From: JBBRMY01 sp038230595
GTDB taxonomy: Bacteria; Bacteroidota; Ignavibacteria; Tepidaquicellales; Tepidaquicellaceae
Length of the DNA: 26,425 nucleotides
Reading direction: 5' to 3'
NCBI GenBank assembly: GCA_038230595.1
Contig: JBBRMY010000019.1
Location: 1-26,425 of the forward strand
Part shown: one piece after another, positions 15,822-23,615 of the stretch
Position numbering within the stretch: the stretch's first letter is position 1
Layout of the letters: every line of letters begins with the position of its first letter
Notes under the pieces: generated by a model
Database searches by the model: none
What the model was told of the DNA's origin: nothing
Seen by the model: only the letters and a program-made list of their open reading frames with translations
Translations under genes and position numbers: made by a program

Positions 15822-15848
15822 AAAAAATCCACTTAATTGAAAGTGAAT
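15822..15848 (-). terminator. Weak hairpin with T-run between birA and tRNA-Leu
   Basis: On the minus strand ATTCACTT pairs with AAGTGGAT (one G-U pair, 6-base loop), and a run of six Ts then ends at the tRNA 5' end. It could end the birA transcript. That would require a tRNA-Leu promoter very close by, and I saw none that is convincing, so the hairpin may instead lie in the tRNA leader. Confidence 0.35.
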
Positions 15849-15909
15849 TGGAATTTACCCATTTTCAAATCTTATATCAATTTACAAGTAAGCCCCTTTA
15901 TTTCAAATT

Positions 15910-16686
15910 TTAATAAACAAAAGTTATTTCCCCTGAATAGAAAACTTTGGATTCACCATTTTGCATTTTAACTTTTAAACCACCATCAGTCTCAATATTT
16001 TCTGCAACTGCAGAAATTTCTTCGCTATCTTCAACGATCTTAAAATTTATTTTTTTACCGATTACTTCTGTAAGATCTTTCCAAAATACCATTAGTTTGT
16101 CAGGCTGAGAAATAAATTTAATGTTTTTGTAGAAATTACTTACAAATTTTATCAAAATATCTTCCCTGCTTTGAATTTTTCCTGTGGAAGCTAAAAGGGA
16201 CGTAGCTTTTTTCGCGATCTCATCTGAGAAGTTATTGGAATTTATATTAACACCAAGACCTATTATAAATTTTTTTACTTGAACATTCAGATCTTGTACT
16301 TCAAGCAAGATACCACAGACTTTTTTTCCATTTAGCAGTATATCATTGGGCCATTTTAATGTAAACTTATTTGAAGATGATCCGAACAATTCTGATAAGG
16401 TGAGGATCATTGTATACGACGAGTAAAAATTTACTATATGAAGTGAGTCGATACCCAGATCAAACTTCTTAACAATTGAAAAAGCAAGATCGCATCCTGA
16501 TGAAGAGACCCATTTGCGTCCAAACCTGCCGTTCCCTGAAGTTTGGTGATCTGTAAGGATTAATACATCATTTGAAACCGGAAGATCTTTTGCAAATTTA
16601 TTAGTTGAAGGAAGCTCTTTAAAATAGATCAGACAGGATAAATGATATGAATTTATCAGCTCATCTTTCAGAAGATTAAGGATCAT
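15910..16686 (-). CDS. birA: Biotin--[acetyl-CoA-carboxylase] ligase (monofunctional)
   Basis: The 258-residue protein activates biotin with ATP and attaches it to the biotin carrier protein of acetyl-CoA carboxylase and related enzymes. The biotinyl-AMP loop reads TSGNGRFGRKW (49-59; family pattern GRGRxGRxW, with N in place of the first R). 'KWPNDI' (111-116) and 'KVCGILLE' (122-129) are the other family landmarks, and a short C-terminal SH3-like domain follows. There is no N-terminal helix-turn-helix, so it should not be a repressor, unlike E. coli BirA. It starts 29 bases after the protease gene stop and may share its transcript. No clear Shine-Dalgarno precedes the ATG. Confidence 0.95.
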   Translation of the reverse strand: MILNLLKDELINSYHLSCLIYFKELPSTNKFAKDLPVSNDVLILTDHQTSGNGRFGRKWVSSSGCDLAFSIVKKFDLGIDSLHIVNFYSSYTMILTLSELFGSSSNKFTLKWPNDILLNGKKVCGILLEVQDLNVQVKKFIIGLGVNINSNNFSDEIAKKATSLLASTGKIQSREDILIKFVSNFYKNIKFISQPDKLMVFWKDLTEVIGKKINFKIVEDSEEISAVAENIETDGGLKVKMQNGESKVFYSGEITFVY

Positions 16687-16715
16687 TGGATTTGAGAATT
16701 TTGAAAGGCTAAATA

Positions 16716-18353
16716 CTATTCAACTTTCTTTGCACGCTTATCATCAGTGGATTTTTCAGGATTAGCTTTAGGATCTACTTTTTTTGCATTACTTCCATCA
16801 CCTTTGTCATCAATTCTCGTTTTTTCAAGCGGGGGTTCCTTTTTGTCGTTATCTGTTTTATCATTCCTGGTATTGCCGGAAGATACTTTGTCATATGTTA
16901 AGGCAAGATAAGCATCAATTCTTCCAAAACCGTAGTATGGATCCCAGCCCGGACTGTCTTCTTTTGATTCACCGATCTGATCTTTTGCAGTTGATGTGAT
17001 AATATTTTTTACTTCTTCATCTGTCCGGTTTGGATTCTGAGCCAGTAATAAAGATTCAAGTCCTGAAACAATTGCTGTAGACTGAGATGTTCCGCTCCAA
17101 TAAGAATCAAAATTAGTAATATCTTCATAGTCCACACCGTATATTTTATTTCCCGGTGCGACTACTGAAATATTATTTCCCCAGCAGCTTCCTCCGCCCC
17201 AGGAAAATTTCGCACACCTGTTATCATCTGTATCAGTTGCTCCGACAGCAAACACACCTTTGTAACTTGCAGGATAATAATCCTGGTTGTCACCCCTATT
17301 CATCATTGCTGCATTTATAAGAACACCTTTTTTTATAGCATACTCACATGCGATCTTAAGAGTTTTGGAATTAGTATCTCCACCTTCAGACATATTAATA
17401 ATTCTTGCACCGTTATCTACTGCATATTTAATAGATTCTGCCCACCAGACATATTCTCCGCTATTGTTTGAACTCAGATTTTTGCAATTCATAAGCTTAC
17501 ATCTGAAATTAACACCTGCAAATCCAATTCCGTTGTTGCCTTCAGAACCAATGATAGAAGCAATATTGGATCCGTGTCCAAAGCCATCTTCAGTGTTGTT
17601 ATCATCATAAGCAAAATCCCATCCTTTATAATCATCCACATATCCGTTACCATCATCATCAATTCCATTATCCGGGATCTCATTGGTATTTGTCCATAAC
17701 CTGAATCGAAGTTCAGGATGACTGGTTTTAATTCCTGAGTCTAAAATAGCTACAATAATATCGCTGCTGCCTTTTTCAATATCCCAGGCTTTCACCATAT
17801 TAATGTCAGCACCGGCTTTTGACTGATTCTTGCTTGAAGGATTTATAGAGCCATTATTCTGGAGGTACCATTGCTTATAAAAAAATTCATCATTTGGAAT
17901 AAACTGATCGCTGAATTGAGATATATCATTATCTTTTCTACCGGCAGCTTCTCCTATATAATTTAGTTCTGAAAAATAATTATTTTCATCATTATTAAAT
18001 TTTTCAGATATCTTATTTATTTCATTACTACTAACTTTGTCGATAGAAAAAAGATAGTACTTATCCATTTCCATTTCAGAATACAGAGCTGCGTCTCCAT
18101 TATTACATTTAAAAATATTCTCAATATTCCGGACATTATATTTTGAGATTAAACCATCAAGAGAAGAATAGCCTGTCTGAAGGGATATTTTGCCGGTAGC
18201 TTCTGAGATCTTCAGCTTATTTTTGCACTTAACAATAAATTTATCTGTAGTAAACTTTTCCTTTACCGGCTCAGAGTTCAGATCCTGATTCGATACCTGT
18301 AGAAGCACTACTCCGGTAATCACATAAATAAAATATCTGTAGAGTATATTCAA
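16716..18353 (-). CDS. Subtilisin-like (S8 family) serine protease, exported
   Basis: The 545-residue protein has an N-terminal hydrophobic segment (about 5-20) and a pro-region to about residue 160. The S8 catalytic domain follows: Asp205 in 'AILDSGI', His260 in 'GFGHGSNIASI', a probable oxyanion Asn352 in 'AAMMNRG' (usually AAGN), and Ser423 in 'GTSQSTA'. An insertion 'NGIDDDGNGYVDD' (229-241) resembles the acidic calcium-binding-like loops common in S8 proteases of this clade. The tail (about 490-545) is rich in Lys, Asp and Pro and probably unstructured. There is no T9SS sorting domain, unlike the array proteins, so it may stay in the periplasm or be released by another route. Spacing to birA (29 bases) and to the barrel protein upstream (55 bases) suggests one transcript. 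The substrate is unknown. Confidence 0.94.
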   Translation of the reverse strand: MNILYRYFIYVITGVVLLQVSNQDLNSEPVKEKFTTDKFIVKCKNKLKISEATGKISLQTGYSSLDGLISKYNVRNIENIFKCNNGDAALYSEMEMDKYYLFSIDKVSSNEINKISEKFNNDENNYFSELNYIGEAAGRKDNDISQFSDQFIPNDEFFYKQWYLQNNGSINPSSKNQSKAGADINMVKAWDIEKGSSDIIVAILDSGIKTSHPELRFRLWTNTNEIPDNGIDDDGNGYVDDYKGWDFAYDDNNTEDGFGHGSNIASIIGSEGNNGIGFAGVNFRCKLMNCKNLSSNNSGEYVWWAESIKYAVDNGARIINMSEGGDTNSKTLKIACEYAIKKGVLINAAMMNRGDNQDYYPASYKGVFAVGATDTDDNRCAKFSWGGGSCWGNNISVVAPGNKIYGVDYEDITNFDSYWSGTSQSTAIVSGLESLLLAQNPNRTDEEVKNIITSTAKDQIGESKEDSPGWDPYYGFGRIDAYLALTYDKVSSGNTRNDKTDNDKKEPPLEKTRIDDKGDGSNAKKVDPKANPEKSTDDKRAKKVE

Positions 18354-18408
18354 ATTGATCTTTATATTAATTTCACAAATTTTGAAAATATTTTAGAATA
18401 ATTCATTA

Positions 18409-19140
18409 TTAAAATTTATAACCGATCCCTAAGCTTAGCTTTATACCATCAAGATATATTCTGGAGTTTAATTCTTCATTATTTAAAGGAAAACTAAAGC
18501 CATCAATAGTTGCAAAATTTACAGGATATGTGCTGTTAACCCGGTATTGACCGCTTCTGAACCTGAACTCAACAAAGGCTGAAAAGTTTTTTTCAAGAAG
18601 ATACTCTAAGCCTGATAATACTACAAGATTTAAACCCGGAGTCTTTTCTAAAGTTTCACTTTCTATATTTCCGATCTTTCTTTTTCTATCTCCGTAATTT
18701 ATTCCAATACCTCCCCCAAAATAAATATTCAGGTCACTCTCAAAAGAAGGAGTATTGAAATATCCTGTAAGCTCTATTGGTATTACTGTTAATTTCTCAG
18801 CTGCTCTTATCCGTATCACATCTTTGCCATTGATAAAATCTTCTTCCTGATTTTCATCATTAATATATGCATAATCAACTGACAATCCGACATACAGGTT
18901 TTCCAAAAGAAATTTTTTCCTTATGGAAATGCCGTATCCATAACCACCTTTAGTGTCTGCTGTTAAATTTCTTTGAATTAGATCCTGTGAAAATGGTGAG
19001 AATTGAATTGTGGCTGAAGAAATGTAATTGAACGATCCGTTTATTTCAAATTCTTTCAATCCCGGGTTGGTCTTCAGGTTTTGTGAAAATGCATTGGTAA
19101 ACAAGCAAAAGATCATTCCTGCCATGTATATTCTCATCAT
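18409..19140 (-). CDS. Outer-membrane beta-barrel protein
   Basis: The 243-residue protein has a signal peptide (MMRIYMAGMIFCLFTNAFS, cleavage before QN) and alternating hydrophobic strands such as 'YGYGISIRKKF', 'NLYVGLSVDYAYI', 'FSAFVEFRFRSG' and 'GIKLSLGIGYKF'. It ends in aromatic Phe, the usual signal for barrel insertion. Size and pattern fit a small barrel of about eight strands of the OmpA/OmpW type. The function is not evident. Two Met codons stand in tandem at the start and no Shine-Dalgarno is seen. The gene follows a terminator and a 14-base palindrome, so it probably begins a transcript that continues into the protease gene. Confidence 0.85.
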   Translation of the reverse strand: MMRIYMAGMIFCLFTNAFSQNLKTNPGLKEFEINGSFNYISSATIQFSPFSQDLIQRNLTADTKGGYGYGISIRKKFLLENLYVGLSVDYAYINDENQEEDFINGKDVIRIRAAEKLTVIPIELTGYFNTPSFESDLNIYFGGGIGINYGDRKRKIGNIESETLEKTPGLNLVVLSGLEYLLEKNFSAFVEFRFRSGQYRVNSTYPVNFATIDGFSFPLNNEELNSRIYLDGIKLSLGIGYKF

Positions 19141-19157
19141 ATTTTTATGATATTAAG

Positions 19158-19171
19158 ATTAATGCATTAAT
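19158..19171. promoter_or_regulatory. Perfect 14-base palindrome upstream of the outer-membrane protein gene
   Basis: ATTAATGCATTAAT is a perfect palindrome 18-31 bases upstream of the barrel-protein ATG, between that start and the terminator of the preceding gene. Its position would suit an operator overlapping the promoter or leader. AT-rich palindromes also occur by chance. Confidence 0.35.
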
Positions 19172-19187
19172 TCAACTAAATTCGGAC

Positions 19188-19228
19188 AAAAAAAACCCCC
19201 GATTATAAACAATAAGCGAGGGGGTTTT
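19188..19228 (-). terminator. Terminator after the foldase gene
   Basis: AAAACCCCC (19192-19200) pairs with GGGGGTTTT (19220-19228) around a 19-base loop. On the minus strand a T-run of eight follows the stem. It begins 22 bases past the foldase stop. Confidence 0.85.
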
Positions 19229-19249
19229 AAAATAAATATTTATGGATTA

Positions 19250-20674
19250 CTAATTATAGAATTTGTCTCTGTTATCAGTTATGTCAGCATCATTCTGGAT
19301 CTTGGTTAACCAATCCTGAACTACTGATTGCTTTTTCTGTCCAAGAAGAGTTGTCCTGATCTGAGGTGCATCTTTTAAAAATTCATCATTATTAAAAGGA
19401 GTAATACTATTAAGCTTAATTACATAATATCCTCTTGTTCCTTTAATAGGAGGAGAAATATCCCCGGCTTTCATATTATTAAAAATGTACTGATATAAAA
19501 CAAAGTCCTGACCAATTTTTTGATTTGGCTTAGAAATAGAAACACTGTCTGCAGTTTCAGCAGTATAAGGTCCGAAGCTTTTTACATTATTTATATCTCC
19601 GCCAATTTTTCCTTTAATATCTTCAGCCATCTTTTTAAGTGCTACAAATTTCTTTTCATTTACAACTTTTGGCTTTATCTGTGCAGTCTTTATAGAATCG
19701 AAATTTTTATATCCTTCGGAAAGCTTTCCTATGATTTTATAAACTGCAAATCCTCCCTGGACTTTTATTGGCTCATCGATCTTGTCAACTTTATTTGACA
19801 GACCGAATTTTATAAGAGTTTTATTTTGTCCTGCACCCGGAACAAATCCGTCTTTTGATACATCCGGAGTTGTAGCCGACACAACGTTCAACTGCTTTGC
19901 AAGGGTATCCATATTTGCGCCCTTGTCAAGATTATAATAGAAGTCCTCTGCCTTTTTCTTTGCAAGCTCTTTAGTTCTGGCACCTGCGGTAACCGGTTTT
20001 TTTACTTCTGCTACTCTGAATTCTTTTTTAGATTTTTTTATAACTTTGATTATATGAAAACCAAACTGAGACTTTACCGGTCCTACAATTTCTCCGTCTT
20101 TTGCATTCAGTACTGCATCTTCAAATTCTTTTACCATAGCACCTTTTCCAAACCATCCAAGATCACCTTTGTTTTGCTTGGCAGAAGGATCTTCTGAAAG
20201 CTGCTCTGCGAGTACATTAATATCTTCACCTTTTCGAACTCTTGCCATGATATCATCTGCTTTCTTTTTAGCAGCTAAAGTATCTGTGCCAAAATTGATA
20301 AGGATATGTGATGCATTAGAATAAGTTTCATCACCTTCTTTATCCTCAAGTAGTCTGATTATTTTGTATCCATCAGGAGCCATGATCACATCTGAAACGT
20401 CTCCTGCTTTTGCAGTGAATAAGAACTTCAATGCTTCATTACCCAAAGCACTTGGTTTCTGAAATGCATCATTATATGGAGCCGTTGAATTATCATTAAC
20501 AAACTTAATAAGCGCTGAATCTTTTTCAGGCGTGTTCTGTAAATCTTTTCTTAAAGCAGTTAAAATATTTTTTGCAGTAGTTGAATCTTCAAGTGTTGCT
20601 GCGTCAGAAAAAGTTACATATTTGAACTTAACAGCTTCTTCCTGCTTGAACTCATCTTTATGATCATCATAGTA
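19250..20674 (-). CDS. PpiD/SurA-like peptidyl-prolyl isomerase, C-terminal piece (after frameshift)
   Basis: This is the downstream part of one foldase gene split by a one-base frameshift at 20675-20679. The frame is open from the shift to the stop at 19250 and continues the sense of the upstream piece ('YYDDHKDEFKQEEAVKFKYV...'). The parvulin-type rotamase domain is clear: 'NASHILINFGTDT', 'LAEQLSEDPSAKQNKGDLGWFGKGAMVKEFEDAV' (in parts) and 'SQFGFHIIKV'. A further region after it ('RVAEVKKPVTAG' onward, ending 'DNRDKFYN') resembles the C-terminal PpiD region with another degenerate rotamase-like unit ('GPPIKGTRGYYVIKL'-type ending). A gene caller may start this piece at a TTG at 20446, but the real frame begins at the shift. 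The role is folding or escorting outer-membrane and secreted proteins in the periplasm. Confidence 0.85.
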   Translation of the reverse strand, partial: YYDDHKDEFKQEEAVKFKYVTFSDAATLEDSTTAKNILTALRKDLQNTPEKDSALIKFVNDNSTAPYNDAFQKPSALGNEALKFLFTAKAGDVSDVIMAPDGYKIIRLLEDKEGDETYSNASHILINFGTDTLAAKKKADDIMARVRKGEDINVLAEQLSEDPSAKQNKGDLGWFGKGAMVKEFEDAVLNAKDGEIVGPVKSQFGFHIIKVIKKSKKEFRVAEVKKPVTAGARTKELAKKKAEDFYYNLDKGANMDTLAKQLNVVSATTPDVSKDGFVPGAGQNKTLIKFGLSNKVDKIDEPIKVQGGFAVYKIIGKLSEGYKNFDSIKTAQIKPKVVNEKKFVALKKMAEDIKGKIGGDINNVKSFGPYTAETADSVSISKPNQKIGQDFVLYQYIFNNMKAGDISPPIKGTRGYYVIKLNSITPFNNDEFLKDAPQIRTTLLGQKKQSVVQDWLTKIQNDADITDNRDKFYN

Positions 20675-21396
20675 TTTTTCAACTCTGAATCATTTACCTG
20701 AAATGACATAGTATCTGTTACCATTGAAAGATCAAATGGTACATATGTAAAATTAGCAAGGATCTTATCATCTTTATATTTCTGAAGCACATCACCTTCT
20801 GTTACTCTAACACCTTCAGTTACAATTGCCTGAAGTTTATTTGACTGTATCACTTCTCTTATGTATGCTTCTACCTGACCCCAGAATTGAGTAGCTTCCT
20901 TCGTTTTCATTTGTAAGGCCTGCTGGTAGAATCCCATATTAAAAGTATTTGTGGAATCCATAAAATTCTTCTTGATAGGATCAGGAAGAGTTTCAGGTCT
21001 GTTGTATATCCAGTCAAGAACTTCTGCATCAGTTACAGTAACACCCATTTTTTTCATTTGCTGCTTTGCAAGCTTTTGCGAAACTAAGCCGCTCCATACT
21101 TGTTCTCTGATCTGCTGCATAGTTGCATCATCAATATCTTTTCCCTGATTCTGCTGTCTCATTTGTTCAACCTGCTGCTGAACCTGCTGCTCATATTCCT
21201 GATAAGTAACTTCTTCATCATTGATCTTTGCAAAGAGCTGTTTATTTTCTCTGAGCCCAAGAAGATTCATTCCCCACTCAAATACGATCGTTACAAGAAA
21301 TGCAACAATTAGAAAAATTATAATAATAGGCATCTTATCACGCATCTTGTTCATAATGCCGGTATTCTGATGCTTTATTTCTTTAGTGTTTGCCAT
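20614..21396 (-). CDS. PpiD/SurA-like peptidyl-prolyl isomerase, N-terminal piece (before frameshift)
   Basis: The piece starts with MANTKEIKHQ, has one membrane anchor (about residues 22-41, 'MPIIIIFLIVAFLVTIVFEW') and then a helical SurA_N-like chaperone region rich in Gln ('EYEQQVQQQVEQMRQQNQG', 68-86), with 'WSGLVSQKLAKQQMKKMGV' following. This is the PpiD layout: inner-membrane anchor with the foldase part in the periplasm. True coding ends after K240 ('QVNDSELK'). Beyond it the frame runs through about 20 nonsense residues to a stop at 20614, while the correct continuation is in the next frame. Restoring one base gives a protein of about 715 residues, a normal PpiD-like length for this group. 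Both pieces look unselected against nowhere else, so this is a recent mutation or a sequencing error. Confidence 0.88.
   Translation of the reverse strand: MANTKEIKHQNTGIMNKMRDKMPIIIIFLIVAFLVTIVFEWGMNLLGLRENKQLFAKINDEEVTYQEYEQQVQQQVEQMRQQNQGKDIDDATMQQIREQVWSGLVSQKLAKQQMKKMGVTVTDAEVLDWIYNRPETLPDPIKKNFMDSTNTFNMGFYQQALQMKTKEATQFWGQVEAYIREVIQSNKLQAIVTEGVRVTEGDVLQKYKDDKILANFTYVPFDLSMVTDTMSFQVNDSELKNTMMIIKMSSSRKKLLSSNM
20675..20679 (-). other. Frameshift site in the foldase gene (homopolymer)
   Basis: The coding strand reads TTG-AAAAA-TACTATGAT here (A run of five; T run on the plus strand). A run of six would join 'NDSELK' to 'KYYDDHKDEF' in one frame. A single-base loss in a homopolymer is the simplest reading. 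Confidence 0.85.
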
Positions 21397-21569
21397 AAAA
21401 ATTTTTGTTCCTTAAAATAAGTAGTAAAATTATAAAAAATCGGATTTTAATAAGGTATAACTTTGAAGTTACCGGATTTCTGTTGGAAAATCAATGGATA
21501 AGCCTGCAACGAAAGATATAATTAGTATTTACAAATGGGCAAGGATAAGGATGGGAATAATGAGATTTC

Positions 21570-22508
21570 TTAGTCAAGTAATGTTTCAATAAAGCTATAA
21601 GGGTCCTTTTTCTTTAAATATATACTTTCAAGATTCTCTTCTAAGTTTGTTTTTCTCTTTTCCGTCCAGAATTTGTTTTCAAGCCTGTTATATATCAATT
21701 CATGTATTTTTTTCAATAAATTCTGCTTTCTTTTCTTCTTTAAATAGCCTGATTCTTCCAGATGAGCTTTATGAACAAGAATTTCAGAAAATAATTCTTC
21801 AATTCCCTTATTAGTTGTTCCTACGGTTTTAAAGACCTTTATTTCCCATTTATCTTCTGTAGGAGGTTTCAAATGAATTACGTTTTTTATTGAAGCAGCA
21901 ACTCCGTCAGCACCGTCTCTGTCTGCTTTATTTAAAGTAAAAATATCTGCTATTTCCATAAGTCCGGCTTTCATAGCCTGAACGGAATCTCCGGATTCAG
22001 GAACAAGAACAACTATAGTTGTGTCAGCAGTTTTTGCTATATCAAGTTCCGACTGCCCAACTCCTACTGTTTCAATTATTATAAAATCCTTACCGGCTGC
22101 ATCAAAAATGTCACAAGCTTCAACTACATTCAGGCTTAGTCCGCCAAGACTGCCACGGGTTGCCATTGATCTTATATAAACTTCAGGCAGCATACCGATC
22201 TCGTTCATTCTGATTCTGTCACCAAGCAATGCTCCTCCTGTAAATGGACTTGTAGGATCTACAGCAATGATTCCTACTTTCAATCCTTTATGAATCATTA
22301 GTTTTACCAGCGCATTTGTAAGTGTTGATTTACCTGCTCCGGGAGGACCTGTTAAACCGATCTTAAATGCATTCCCTGTATGTGAATAAATTCGTTTAAG
22401 AATTTCATTCCTGCCTTCATTATCATTTTCAATTATAGTAAGTGCTTTTGCAACAGTCCGTTTGTCACATGAATATAATTTATTTATAAATTCTTCCGTA
22501 ATGTTCAT
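21570..22508 (-). CDS. meaB: MeaB/ArgK-type G3E GTPase (methylmalonyl-CoA mutase chaperone)
   Basis: The 312-residue protein is a P-loop GTPase of the MeaB/ArgK family, which protects and reloads B12-dependent methylmalonyl-CoA mutase and relatives. The Walker A motif GPPGAGKST is at 54-62, followed by 'VDPTSPFTGGALLGDRIRM' (83-101), 'SMATRGSLGGLS' (114-125), 'ETVGVGQSE' (146-154) and the guanine-specificity motif NKAD (193-196). The C-terminal helical arm is present. Length is typical. No mutase gene is in the window. It starts 20 bases after galE stops, so the two are probably co-transcribed. The older ArgK (arginine transport kinase) label for this family is not supported. Confidence 0.95.
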   Translation of the reverse strand: MNITEEFINKLYSCDKRTVAKALTIIENDNEGRNEILKRIYSHTGNAFKIGLTGPPGAGKSTLTNALVKLMIHKGLKVGIIAVDPTSPFTGGALLGDRIRMNEIGMLPEVYIRSMATRGSLGGLSLNVVEACDIFDAAGKDFIIIETVGVGQSELDIAKTADTTIVVLVPESGDSVQAMKAGLMEIADIFTLNKADRDGADGVAASIKNVIHLKPPTEDKWEIKVFKTVGTTNKGIEELFSEILVHKAHLEESGYLKKKRKQNLLKKIHELIYNRLENKFWTEKRKTNLEENLESIYLKKKDPYSFIETLLD

Positions 22509-22528
22509 TTAAATCAATTTTTATAAAT

Positions 22529-23554
22529 TTATTTCTTAGTCTTAGCTTGTTTTTGTAATGACTGTTCCCATTTCCATGCTGTTGTTAGGCAATTCTCAAG
22601 GTCCCTTTCAGTTTTCCAGCCTAAAACATCTGTTGCTTTTTTTGTATCTGAATAAATAGCAACTACATCACCTTCTCTTCTACTACCGATCTTATAATTT
22701 AATTTTTTATCAGATACTTTTTCAAATAATTTAACAACCTCAAGAACTGAGTTTCCGACTCCAGTTCCAAGATTAAAAACTTCCAGCTTTTTACCTGAGC
22801 TTACAATTCTGTCTGCTGCTTTCACGTGAGCTTTTGCAAGATCAACAACGTGAATATAATCTCGTATATTTGTTCCATCAGGGGTATCGTAATCGTTTCC
22901 AAATATAGTCAGCTCTTTTCGTAAACCAATGGCAGTCTGGGTAATAAATGGGACAAGATTGTTTGGTATACCCAGCGGTAGCTCACCTATTAAAGCAGTA
23001 TCATGCGCACCGATGGGATTAAAATACCTTAATGAAATTGTATTTAAGTCTGAAATTGAAGTTGTATCCTCAAGAAGTCTTTCTCCGATCTGCTTGGTAA
23101 AACCATAAGGGGATTTTGCAGGAATAATTGGTGATTCTTCTGTGACAGGAAGATCTTTGGATTCTCCATAGACAGTACAAGAAGATGAAAAGACAATATT
23201 GTTGATATTGTTCTTTAAAATAACATCCAGAAGGTTAATCATTCCTGTGACATTATTCCTGTAATACTTTATTGGAAACTGAACTGACTCCCCTACTGCT
23301 TTGAATGCTGCAAAATGAATTACAACATCAATATCACCAATTTTGCTGATGCATGCCTCTAACTTATCTTTTTCTGTAAGATCAATATTATAAAATTCAG
23401 GCTTTTTACCTGTTATTTTCTCAATTCCATCCAATACTTTTATATCAGAGTTTGAGAGATTATCAATAATAATAACTTCATGCCCTGCATTCTGAAACTC
23501 AACTGCAGTATGCGAGCCTATATATCCCGTTCCACCTGTGATTAAAACTTTCAT
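22529..23554 (-). CDS. galE: UDP-glucose 4-epimerase
   Basis: The 341-residue short-chain dehydrogenase-type enzyme interconverts UDP-glucose and UDP-galactose with bound NAD. The Rossmann motif GGTGYIG is at 7-13, 'DNLSNS' (31-36) follows the second strand, the catalytic S125 lies in 'FSSSCTVYG', and Y150-x3-K154 lies in 'SPYGFTK'. 'RYFNPIGAH' and 'RDYIHVVDLAKAH' are further GalE landmarks. Full length. It supplies galactose units for surface polysaccharide, fitting the glycosyltransferase two genes upstream. It lies 61 bases after purD and 20 bases before meaB on the same strand. Confidence 0.96.
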   Translation of the reverse strand: MKVLITGGTGYIGSHTAVEFQNAGHEVIIIDNLSNSDIKVLDGIEKITGKKPEFYNIDLTEKDKLEACISKIGDIDVVIHFAAFKAVGESVQFPIKYYRNNVTGMINLLDVILKNNINNIVFSSSCTVYGESKDLPVTEESPIIPAKSPYGFTKQIGERLLEDTTSISDLNTISLRYFNPIGAHDTALIGELPLGIPNNLVPFITQTAIGLRKELTIFGNDYDTPDGTNIRDYIHVVDLAKAHVKAADRIVSSGKKLEVFNLGTGVGNSVLEVVKLFEKVSDKKLNYKIGSRREGDVVAIYSDTKKATDVLGWKTERDLENCLTTAWKWEQSLQKQAKTKK

Positions 23555-23615
23555 TAGTATTTCGATTATATAAATTCCAAAACAATCTCAGCTGACGAAT
23601 TGGAAAAAATTAATA

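Noticed and set aside
21494..21592. Small plus-strand frame (MDKPATKDIISIYKWARIR...)
   Set aside because: It has no Shine-Dalgarno, overlaps the 3' end of meaB and has no recognisable features; likely chance.
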